Assembly: GCA_034096865.1 (NCBI GenBank)
Contig: JAWQFJ010000640.1
Location: 116,185 to 180,184, forward strand
Source: Theodoxus fluviatilis
Taxonomy: Eukaryota > Mollusca > Gastropoda > Cycloneritida > Neritidae
DNA: 64,000 nt
Direction: 5' to 3'
How positions within the stretch are numbered: position 1 is the stretch's first letter; each line of letters starts with the position of its first letter. This document shows, one piece after another, positions 55,640 through 64,000 of this stretch. The notes under the pieces were generated by a model. It was not told the origin of the DNA. It was given only the letters and a program-made list of their open reading frames with translations, and made no database searches. The translations under genes and the position numbers were made by a program.

Positions 55640-58305
55640 GATGTATTTTTCTCTTAGTTTACTGTAAACACAGCAGTCAAACAGAAAATGTTTTCATCTT
55701 CCACCACGTTACAATATGGGCACATACTGTTCCTCCTGTCGATGTTATATCGCTGGTTAACCCTAAGATTATTTATTCCTAACCGGAAACGGATAAAGGT
55801 ATCACGAAACTTTTTGATAGAGAAATAACTTAAATATTCTTCGAGACCAACCAGATATTTAAAGGTAGAATAGAATGAGAATCTTTCACTACTATGATTG
55901 CATGCATCCCAAGACTGACGGTAACAGTCCTGTAGTCTCTGCCTAAGTTGCTTTAGGAAGCATTTCTCATTTCCCACTCCTCCGTTAATCCAAACATACA
56001 TATGACCATGCTTGCCTAAAGTACCTTTTACTAAACAGAGCCAGTTCTTACTGTCTGGAATACGGGTACGTAATAGCATCGTATATGCTTGCTTGGGAAT
56101 AATAATAATAATAGATCACTTTTATACCGCGCAATACTCCCACACAGTGAGACTCAAAGCGCCTAAAAAACAAGAAAAAACCCAATAAGAATGTAAATGA
56201 AAGTAATATACATCAAGGTAAGAGAAACAAAGATGAAAAGCAGATGATATAAAAAAGCACAGCAACACAAACCAGACATTCAGTCAACATTCATACAGAC
56301 GAAAAAACAAAACAAAACAAACAGTTTATACAGATATGTACAATGCACTAACGGTTCTCAGGAAGCAGTCAGGCCCTAGGGGCACTACACTGAAAAAGCT
56401 TTACGGAAAAAATGGGTCTTGAGGTTAGATTTGAAGGAAGGAAGAGAAGTGATGCCACGGAGAGATGACGGCAGAGCATTCCAGACAGAAGGTGCTTGAA
56501 AGTGAAAGGATCTCTGGCCAAAGGATTTGGTGGTGGTTTTAGGTTTGCAGAGAAGTTTTTCAGAGCCTGAGCGGAGAGAGCGAGAGGGTTGGTAGATCTG
56601 AGGAAGAGATGAGAGATAGGGCGGCAGAGTTCCATCAAAGCAACGGAAGGCGAGAGTGGCGAGTTTGTACTGGATCCTGTACTCAACAGGAAGCCAGTGG
56701 AGTTTCATGAAAAGAGGGGTAACATGTGTTCTCTTGGATTTTCTGAAAATGAGACGGGCAGCGTTGTTTTGAACTCGCTGAAGGCGAGAGATTTGTTTGG
56801 ATGGTAGTCCTGCAAGCAGGGAGTTGCAGTAGTCGAGACGGCTTAGAATAAGGGAAGTGACAAGCTGAATGACAGCCTCTTGTGTGAGAAAGCTACGGAC
56901 AGAGGAGATCTTTCTCAGTTGGAAGTTGCAGGAGCGGCAGATCTGACTGATTTGTTCATGCATTGAGAGTGTTGAGTCAATCCAGACACCCAGATCCCTA
57001 ACAGACTTTTGAAATTGAATTTCAGTCCCACCCACCTCCAAAAAGTGATCAGAAACAAGAGACAGTGACTTCTGAGAACCCACACAGAGGGATTCAGTTT
57101 TGCTGTCATTCAGGCAGAGTTTGTTTTGGAGCATCCAGTCTTTGATGGAGGAAATGCAGAGAGATAAGTTGTGGAGAATGATAGACAGGTCACGAGGAGG
57201 AGCGGAGTCTTGAAGCTGGGTGTCATCAGCATATTTGTGAAAATTGCAGTTGTGGGCTTTGATGATGTCAGAAAGGGGCAGGGTATAGAGTGTGAACAGA
57301 ACTGGCCCAAGCACCGAGCCCTGAGGGACTCCGTACTTGAGTGCTCTGGGAAGCTTAGTTGAGGGCATTTGCATCAATCTTAGCCAATATTGTATTACCT
57401 TAATGGTACTATTCATTATCATAGGGTATCTGCCTAGTTCGCCATGCATAAAATGATTGGGTGTTCTGATGTCTAAGCCCAAGAATTTTTTGCTTGCAAA
57501 GGCGTGTACCTTTTCAATTTCGTCTTGCTTTTGCAGGCCCCATATTTCTGCGCCATAAAGTAGGGAGGGGTGTACCTGCGAGTCAAATAGTCTAAAATAT
57601 ACTTTAGGGCTTAAGTTGTGGAGTAACCACATCGTTTTTAGAATCTGCACCTTTTTTTGCTTGCCCTTTACATCAGTTTCTTACACAGACGCGTTTTTCG
57701 AGAGTTTGGTGGTAAAGATACAGCCGAGGTATTTATATCTGTTGGCTACCTCAAGCTTCTCGTGTTTCAGATACCATTTTTCCCCTTCTGCCAAGTACCC
57801 ACCTCTTCTAAAAACCATTACCTTCGTTTTGTTAGTATTCACTTGAAGGCCGAGTGAATTTGATATACAGGCGAGTGCGTTTATCTGATTTTGAAGCCCG
57901 GTTGCTGTTGAAGATAACAAGGCAATGTCGTCGGCAAACACGAAACAGTAATGCAAATGCTTCAGTCGCGCCTGGTATCATCTGCACACCATGCTTTCCG
58001 TGTGCTCGAACATACTCTGCCACAATGTTAATATACATTAAGAAAATTGAAGTGCTTTCTTTGGCCCCTTGTTTCACGCCAACAGGGCATGGGAAAAAGT
58101 CGGAATCCTGATGGTTCCATCGCACACAGGATTGTACGTTCGAGTACATTGCCTTTAGCATATTGGTAAATTTAGTAGACAGTCTGTTTTTACTAGTACT
58201 ATATTCCAAAGTTGAGAACGGTTTATGGAATCGAAAGCTTTTCTGAAGTCTACAAAAGCGACATAGAGTTTACCTCTATCTTGCCCACACGCGTCTGCAG
58301 GAAAA
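55640..58305 (-). mobile_element. outer LINE fragment, split by a second LINE
   Basis: On the minus strand: LYVAFVDFRKAFDSINR (58245-58295), then after a frameshift VRWNHQDSDFFPCPVGVKQG, FVFADDIALLSS (57915-57955), YKYLGCIF, HPSLLYGAEIWGLQKQDE (57520-57570) and GELGRYPMIMN up to 57358. It continues after the insert with AYTMLLRTRIPDSKNWLC to NSMCPYCNVVEDENIFCL (55690-56093), a Cys-rich end. RT landmarks DF-KAFD, GVKQG and FADD are present. It is 5'-truncated near 58305 next to the THAP palindrome, with several frame breaks. Confidence 0.8.
56097..57357 (-). mobile_element. inner CR1/L2-like LINE, 5'-truncated, inserted in the outer LINE
   Basis: Begins in the RT palm (LKYGVPQGSVLGPVLFTLY), with KYADDTQLQ as the catalytic box. 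It runs through SVRDLGVWIDSTLSM and VTPLFMKLHWLPVEYRIQYK to FGQRSFHFQAPSVWNALPSS and RKAFSV, a stop at 56385, then a 3' UTR ending AAGCGC-like motif ... GCGCGGTATAAAAGTGATC and an (ATT)n tail at 56098-56113. The frame is uninterrupted for over 300 codons, so it is recent. The outer LINE frame resumes on the far side. Confidence 0.88.
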
Positions 58306-58375
58306 GCCGCGAACGGCGCGATCTAAAAATAGATCAGCGAGTGACGTCTACCAACATCCGGGGACATCGCTTAGC

Positions 58376-59793
58376 GTGCGTTCCCATTGCTGTGCTGCAA
58401 GATGGTTCGACACTGCTCCTGGGGAAAATGCAACAGCGATTCAAGATACAAGCACAAAGACCACATGAAAGGAGTATTTTTTATAACGATGCCCGACCCA
58501 CTTGTTGAATCGGAGAAATTCAACCGATGGGTGCATTTGTGCGGGCGACTACACTTCAAAGTAAAGGCGTAAAGCCAAGTAGCTCCTACTCCTAGGCACG
58601 ATGGAGACAGTTCATTTGTTCAAAGCATTTCGTTGGTGGCAATGAAACTACAGAAATGAATCCGGATACACTCCCTGCTCATTACACGGAACAGCAGGTG
58701 AGTTTTTATTATGATAGATCGCAATTAGGGGCTCCGCATCACACGGAATGGAAGATTTATCATGCCTCCGTGCCGAACAGAGCGTTTTCGGCGTTCTTTC
58801 ATTCCTTCAGCTGTTCACAACGCGGACTTACACTATGGATATATAGCTACAGGGTTAAAGAGTAAAGCAACGGATATGCATTATTGCATACATAAGGCTA
58901 AGCTACTCGAATGATTTCGGTGGGGGTAATAATATATTAATTATTGTGTGATGAGCGGGAGTTTGCGAGAAATCGACCGTACAGTCATTATATACGTACG
59001 CCTCTGCAGTTGTAACTGTTCTGTGTTTAGTCTGTATAATTTTAATATACTTTTTCGTGTTCTCGATCTCAGACGAGTGTCCAATTTTCTAGTGATTAAG
59101 ACGTGAAGTGGATACCAATTAAAATTAAACAGACTAAACACAGAACAGTTACAACTGCAGAGGCGTACGTATATATAGACGTCTTGTCATGACTGTACGG
59201 TCGATCTCTCGCAAACTCCCGCTCATCACACAATAATTAGCCTAATATATTATTACCCCCACCGAAATCATTCGTGTAGCTTAGCCTTATGTATGCAATA
59301 ATGCATATCCGTTGCTTTACTCTTTAACCCTGTAGCTATATATCCATAGTGTAAGTCCGCGTTGTGAACAGCTGAAGGAATGAAAGAAGAACGCCGAAAA
59401 CGCTCTGTTCGGCACGGAGGCATGATAAATCTTCCATTCCGTGTGATGCGGAGCCCCTAACCGCTATCTATCATAATAAAATCTCACCTGCTGTTCCGTG
59501 TAATGAGCAGGGAGTGGATCCGGATTCATTTCTGTAGTTTCATTGCCACCAACGAAATGCTTTAAACAAATGAACTGTCTCCATCGTGCCTAGGAGCTGT
59601 TTGGCTTTACTTTGAAGTGTAGTCGCCCGCACAAATGCACCCATCGATTGAATTTCTCCGATTCAACAAGTGGGCATCGTTATAAAAAATACTCCTTTCA
59701 TGTGGTCTTTGCGCTTGTATCTTGAAACGATGTTGCATTTTTCCCCAGGAGCAGTGTCGAACCATCTTGCAGCACAGCAATGGGAACGCACTG
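58376..59793. mobile_element. THAP-bearing palindrome, about 675-bp arms
   Basis: 58376-59047 and 59119-59793 are near-identical inverted copies separated by 71 bp. Each arm carries the THAP fragment described separately, a start-exon-like MNPDTLPAHYTEQQ before GTGAG, and flanking sequence. Foldback or inverted-duplicated P-element-like remnant are both possible. The left arm abuts the truncated LINE at about 58305. Confidence 0.8.
58402..58572 (+). pseudogene. truncated THAP domain, left arm copy
   Basis: MVRHCSWGKCNSDSRYKHKD, then GVFFITMPDPLVESEKFNRW and VHLCGR before a stop at 58572. The C-x4-C opening, the conserved Trp and the PxP-like loop fit a THAP zinc finger of the type common in P-element-derived genes. 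The last Cys and His (C-x2-H) and the AVPTIF end are missing, so it cannot fold as a full finger. The mirror copy at about 59590-59770 on the minus strand has further changes. Confidence 0.65.
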
Positions 59794-59799
59794 TAGCGT

Positions 59800-60090
59800 G
59801 GAAAATAGTAACCCGTGGAAAACAGTAACCGGAAGTCATCGCAGAGTTATCTGCGAGGGACGTGCTTTATGCAATTTACCGCTCCTGCACCTGTTCTTCG
59901 CATGGAATATATTCCGACAAACGACGCATTAGTTGCTTTACGAGGTTTTGGTGCATTTGTGTAGTTTAACACATGATGTAGCGTTCAAAAAAGTTTTTCC
60001 CCGTGTAAAGCCGTCTCCCCTGCCGGAAATAATATGGGAGTCACCTCCCTGTAGTCTGTTTATAGTCTGGTTTTATAAAACGCGACCGTT
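59800..60090. other. no feature seen
   Basis: About 290 bp between the two palindromes. ORF 59933-60157 runs into the second palindrome and has no domain. Confidence 0.5.
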
Positions 60091-60430
60091 GACTGACTTG
60101 GCACGCCCGGGGAGTTATGCTAAGATCCGGCCGCGTAAATATATCTGCGTTTTGTGACAAACGTCTTGCTCGGCGGTACTGTACTCCATGCACCTTAACG
60201 GTGCGCGTGATTCGGGTGTAATCTTAAGCTAAACGACGTTCCGAATGTTTCCGACTTCGACCATTTCAGCAGCGCCAATAAACGTCGTTTAGCTTAAGAT
60301 TACACCCGAATCACGCGCACCGTTAAGGTGCATGGAGTACAGTACCGCCGAGCAAGACGTTTGTCACAAAACGCAGATATATTTACGCGGCCGGATCTTA
60401 GCATAACTCCCCGGGCGTGCCAAGTCAGTC
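60091..60430. repeat. perfect inverted repeat, 150-bp arms, 40-bp spacer
   Basis: 60091-60240 (starting GACTGACTTGGCACGCCCGG) is the exact reverse complement of 60281-60430 by direct reading. The spacer is 60241-60280. The GC content is high for the neighbourhood. It lies about 500 bp upstream of the THAP gene start. Confidence 0.95.
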
Positions 60431-60562
60431 AGGCCATAGATTATATAGAGAAGGATGCCCGACACTGCCTCTCTCTCCTACAGTGTATGTGTAGCGTGGT
60501 GCCGTACCACGCGCAGCGCTGCATTCGAAGGGGGCTAACTTCCGGTCAGCTTTCTTCGAATC

Positions 60563-60589
60563 ATGGAATACACTGAATCTGTTGCCGAG
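60563..60589 (+). CDS. candidate short start exon (MEYTESVAE)
   Basis: ATG followed by nine codons and a strong donor (GAG then GTGAGTGAAG). Between this and 60923 no acceptor gives an open frame into the THAP start, so it may belong to an alternative first exon or be chance. Confidence 0.25.
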
Positions 60590-60922
60590 GTGAGTGAAGA
60601 AATCAAGTTAAAACAGTACCAAAAAATTAATCTGCATTGTTTTGTGCAAATGTAATGAATGTATATAGAACTGGGTTACATAATTTGAGTTTTGTATGGT
60701 GTTATTAAAGCTTTTCAACACCTTTTCAACCTTGTTCCAAGGTTGTTTACATCCGACTTTCGCGTCGGTCATGCTATTTTAGTATTTAGCGAAATGGCGC
60801 TAATGAGCGCTTTTGCGCGGGAATTGTCTGCCGATAGGGGGCGCATGCGAAGCGCGTCACTGACTCGCTAGCAGCAAAGGCTGACAGTGTTGTTTTGGTT
60901 GGTGAGGAGAAAAGATTTGACG

Positions 60923-61127
60923 ATGGTGAACAAATGTTGCGTGGTTAACTGCAACAGATCTGGCGGTCATAAGTTCCCAGAGGATCCCCTTGTCAGAAAG
61001 GAATGGATTCATGCCGTGAAACGCCAGGGAAAGAATAAAACGGCGGAATGGGTGCCCGGTTCGCGCAGCATCGTCTGTCACAAACATTTTCGCCCCGACG
61101 ACTATTTAGACGGATCTACGACTGCAG
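60923..61127 (+). CDS. THAP-domain protein, exon 1
   Basis: Encodes a THAP zinc finger, a sequence-specific DNA-binding module of nuclear proteins and P-element-type transposases. MVNKCCVVNC starts at residue 1. The zinc ligands are Cys5 or Cys6 and Cys10, then Cys52 and His55 (VCHKHF). Conserved Trp29 (EWIHAV), Pro45 (WVPG) and the Phe-x-Pro-x-Asp-(Y/F) motif (HFRPDDY) are present. 68 codons plus one base to the donor GCAG-GTAAGA. The start is the first ATG with a purine at -3. Confidence 0.88.
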
Positions 61128-61337
61128 GTAAGAATTTTTAACTTTAAAGAAATCTTTAGTATTAGTATTGGTTACTGATAGTGTACAAAAAATTGCATCA
61201 GACTTGTAGCATAAAACGAAATCACAAAAATATGTCAGTGTTTACCCTGTCATTCACTAGCGCATTCTGTAAACCCGAGTCGGTAGTACATTTGGCATTT
61301 GCCGGTAGGCGAAATCTCTAGTTTACTAGAATGTCAC

Positions 61338-61395
61338 TAGCGTTCCTTTTGCCTTTCGACTGCTGCTCAAACTTTTGATTGTATGCGTTTCGGTA
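61338..61395 (+). repeat. lone copy of the 71-bp repeat core
   Basis: CCTTTCGACTGCTGCTCAAAC then TTTTGATTGTATGCGTTTCGG, matching the tandem units at 36929-37145. It lies in intron 1 of the THAP gene. Confidence 0.7.
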
Positions 61396-61748
61396 GCATC
61401 ACCGTTTCTTCAGAGAAGATTAATTTGCGCAGTTGAATTGCGATTTTGATTGTTTGGCCGCTTGGATACGTTTGAATACTGTATGTGAGATGCTCTAGTT
61501 GCGAACATTAACAGTAATGACGCCAGGAAAGATGTTTCTTTGCCACAGACATCGAAATAATCGTTTGTGCACGTTTGAATATTATATTCTTCCTGGGATT
61601 TATATCTTGCAAACAGTCTCTGCAGTCCACACTACCACAGTAGCCTATAGTGTTGTAGTTGTTGTTGTTGTTTCCTTGTACTTTTCATAAATAAAATATT
61701 TTTTCTCAGTATCCTTTCAAAGAACCAAATGTATTCTCTGATTTACAG

Positions 61749-61879
61749 GGTCACTGGTCAGGAAGTATCGCAGACTGAAGCCCAGTGCAGTACCATCTTT
61801 GTTTGCCTGGACAAAGCCTACAAGTGAGCGATCCAAGCAGCGAGATGAAAGGACACAGAATCGCCACAATATCAAACAA
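61749..61879 (+). CDS. THAP-domain protein, exon 2
   Basis: The acceptor ATTTACAG and two leading bases complete Gly69. The 43 codons that follow read SLVRKYRRLKPSAVPSLFAW then a basic stretch (SERSKQRDERTQNRHNIKQ). LKPSAVPS(L/I)F is the C-terminal (AVPTIF-type) motif that closes a THAP domain, so exons 1 and 2 together make a complete finger. Donor CAA-GTATGT, phase 0. Confidence 0.88.
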
Positions 61880-62059
61880 GTATGTGTATGTGATTTTCAT
61901 GTTTATGATAATTACTCAGACGCTTTACACTAACATGCATGCTTACTGGGTTTTAGTGTAAGCATGTGCAGCTAGTTTGTAATTACATGCATGTAAAAGA
62001 GTGCATTTCTTTATCATGTTTTTGTTTGTTTGTTGTTATTATTTTGTTTTGTTTTTTTG

Positions 62060-62090
62060 GGGGTGGGGTTTGGGGGGGGGGGGGGGTATA
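62060..62090. repeat. G-rich tract in intron 2
   Basis: Run of G on the plus strand (about 62060-62086) with short interruptions. Confidence 0.8.
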
Positions 62091-62315
62091 GACACAGCTT
62101 GTTTTTAGAAGGGGAAATCCCAGTTCGTGGAGCGATGTAACACTAACAGAAACAGAGCTAGAGATAAATGATTGCAACTGACGGTCTGATCAGATTAAAT
62201 CAATCCTTTGATTGAAGATTAGGTTTTTTTAAATCTTATTGTGCCATCAGATTTATATTAAAAAATCTTCTTTGTAATTTAAGATTTGAATATCTTCTGC
62301 TTCTGTGTGTTATAG

Positions 62316-62513
62316 CAACCTCAACCGGGACAAAGTGTGGAAATCCTGGATTCAGACAGTGGCTGCAGTGATGCTGAGGAGTCTATAGGTGTTCCTGAAT
62401 CCATAGACGTTGCCGAGGTTGTTGCCAGTGCAGACGGACAGATTGCCACATGTGCTGCAGGAGGCTGTGAGGAATCCGGTTCTGAAGATGGCCTGCTACT
62501 TCTTCAAAATCCG
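62316..62513 (+). CDS. THAP-domain protein, exon 3 (acidic region)
   Basis: 66 codons, phase 0 at both ends: acceptor GTTATAG, donor CCG-GTGTGTG. Acidic and Ser-rich: VEILDSDSGCSDAEESIGV, GCEESGSEDGLLLLQNP. Disordered acidic stretches often follow the finger in THAP proteins. The donor opens directly into the GT-rich tandem array at 62560. Confidence 0.8.
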
Positions 62514-62559
62514 GTGTGTGTGTTTTCCTACCCTCTCTCCCCTGCATAATTCTGAATGC

Positions 62560-64000
62560 AGAGTTTGCTAAGGGGGATCAGAACCAGAGAAGGTGTGTGT
62601 GTGTGCCTGTTTGCAATGCACTACAGACTGAAGGCCTACAGTGCAGAGAGGAAGGGGGATCAGAACCAGAGAAGGTGTGTGTGTGTGCCTGTTTGCAATG
62701 CACTACAGACTGAAGGCCTACAGTGCAGAGAGGAAAGGGGAGCAGAACCAGATAAGATGTGTGTGTGTGTGTGTGTGCCTGTTTGCAATGCACTACAGAC
62801 TGAAGCCAGTGAAGGCCTACAGTGCAGAGAGGAAGGGGGAGCAGAACCAGAGAAGGTGTGTGTGTGTGCCTGTTTGCAATGCACTACAGACTGAAGGCCT
62901 ACAGTGCAGAGAGGAAAGGGGAGCAGAACCAGATAAGATGTGTGTGTGTGTGTGTGTGCCTGTTTGCAATGCACTACAGACTGAAGGCCTACAGTGCAGA
63001 GAGGAAGGGGGAGCAGAACCAGATAAGGTGTGTGTGTGTGTGCCTGTTTGCAATGCACTACAGACTGAAGGCCTACAGTGCAGAGAGGAAGGGGGAACAG
63101 AACCAGAGAAGGTGTGTGTGTGTGTGTGTGTGTGCCTGTTTGCAATGCACTACAGACTGAAGGCCTACAGTGCAGAGAGGAAGGGGGAGCAGAACCAGAT
63201 AAGATGTGTGTGTGTGTGTGTGTGTGTGCCTGTTTGCAATGCACTACAGACTGAAGGCCTACAGTGCAGAGAGGAAGGGGGAGCAGAACCAGAGAAGGTG
63301 TGTGTGTGTGCCTGTTTGCAATGCACTACAGACTGAAGGCCTACAGTGCAGAGAGGAAAGGGGAGCAGAACCAGATAAGGTGTGTGTGTGTGTGTGTGTG
63401 TGCCTGTTTCTGTTTGCAATGCACTACAGACTGAAGGCCTACAGTGCAGAGAGGAAGGGGGAGCAGAACCAGAGAAGGTGTGTGTGTGTGCCTGTTTGCA
63501 ATGCACTACAGACTGAAGGCCTACAGTGCAGAGAGGAAGGGGGAACAGAACCAGAGAAGGTGTGTGTGTGTGTGTGTGTGTGTGTGCCTGTTTCTTTGCA
63601 ATGCACTACAGACTGAAGGCCTACAGTGCAGAGAGGAAGGGGGAACAGAACCAGAGAAGGTGTGTGTGTGTGTGTGTGTGCCTGTTTCTGTTTGCAATGC
63701 ACTACAGACTGAAGGCCTACAGTGCAGAGAGGAAGGGGGAGCAGAACCAGATAAGATGTGTGTGTGTGTGTGTGTGCCTGTTTGCAATGCACTACAGACT
63801 GAAGGCCTACAGTGCAGAGAGGAAGGGGGAACAGAACCAGATAAGATGTGTGTGTGTGTGTGTGTGCCTGTTTGCAATGCACTACAGACTGAAGGCCTAC
63901 AGTGCAGAGAGGAAGGGGGAACAGAACCAGATAAGATGTGTGTGTGTGTGTGTGTGCCTGTTTGCAATGCACTACAGACTGAAGGCCTACAGTGCAGAGA
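62560..64000 (+). repeat. GT-rich tandem array of mini-exon-like units, about 16 copies, runs off the window
   Basis: Units of about 82-98 bp: TGCCTGTTTGCAATGCACTACAG, then 48 bp from ACTGAAGGCC to GA(G/T)AAG, then (GT)4-10. The length differences are nearly all in the GT run. The 48-bp block is preceded by a good acceptor-like sequence. In about nine of fifteen units it is followed by AAG-GTGTGT; the others have AAGATGTGTG. It encodes TEGLQCREEGGAEPEK or close variants in the phase left by exon 3. The intron-like spacers are only about 34-50 nt, so splicing of each is unproven. Confidence 0.85.

Overview
The window reads as nuclear DNA of an animal, most likely a marine mollusc (gastropod-like). 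This is inferred from GT-AG introns, very dense microsatellites and minisatellites, CR1-like and RTE-like LINEs, tRNA-derived SINEs, PIF/Harbinger, hAT-like and THAP-bearing DNA-element remnants, and intron-split transglutaminase-like and THAP genes. There are no bacterial operons and no CRISPR array. A 23-N assembly gap lies at 42303-42325.

Two host genes are well supported. (1) A kyphoscoliosis-peptidase/hillarin-like (transglutaminase-core) gene on the minus strand. Four exons (32884-33000, 29677-30088, 15159-15383, 12139-12570) join with consistent splice phases and end at a stop at 12139; its 5' exons were not found. The catalytic His and Asp blocks are present, but the catalytic-Cys position reads Ser. 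Its introns (2.6, 14.3 and 2.8 kb) hold most of the repeats of the left half. (2) A THAP-domain gene on the plus strand, with exons at 60923-61127, 61749-61879 and 62316-62513. It runs into a tandem array whose units look like 48-nt in-frame mini-exons bounded by AG and GT, and the array leaves the window at 64000.

Mobile DNA dominates the rest. Family N (about 845 bp, five copies) is packed with TCAAGGTCA, the ERR/NR5A nuclear-receptor site. Family C (seven or more copies or fragments, 16.6-26.7 kb) carries TGACGTCA (CRE) pairs and, in some copies, a decayed SWIM-type zinc-finger exon. These are interleaved with SINEs, an hAT-like MITE, LINE 3' ends and a circularly permuted repeat. A nearly full-length CR1-like LINE (PHD ORF1, endonuclease, partial RT) fills 49.1-54.4 kb on the minus strand. 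It has lost its RT core, carries a ten-copy 92-bp tandem expansion and is interrupted by a family N copy. A second LINE (55.6-58.3 kb, minus) is itself split by a third one.

The 36.9-47.2 kb stretch is a run of minisatellites (71, 42, 129, 52, 19 and 17 bp). Two of them (42 and 129 bp) keep a reading frame. Large palindromes lie at 5.2-6.1, 17.6-18.2, 58.4-59.8 and 60.1-60.4 kb; the last has arms of 150 bp that are identical base for base. Regions 0-5 kb, 8.3-12.1 kb, 44.1-46.5 kb and 47.2-49.0 kb contain little that I can name.
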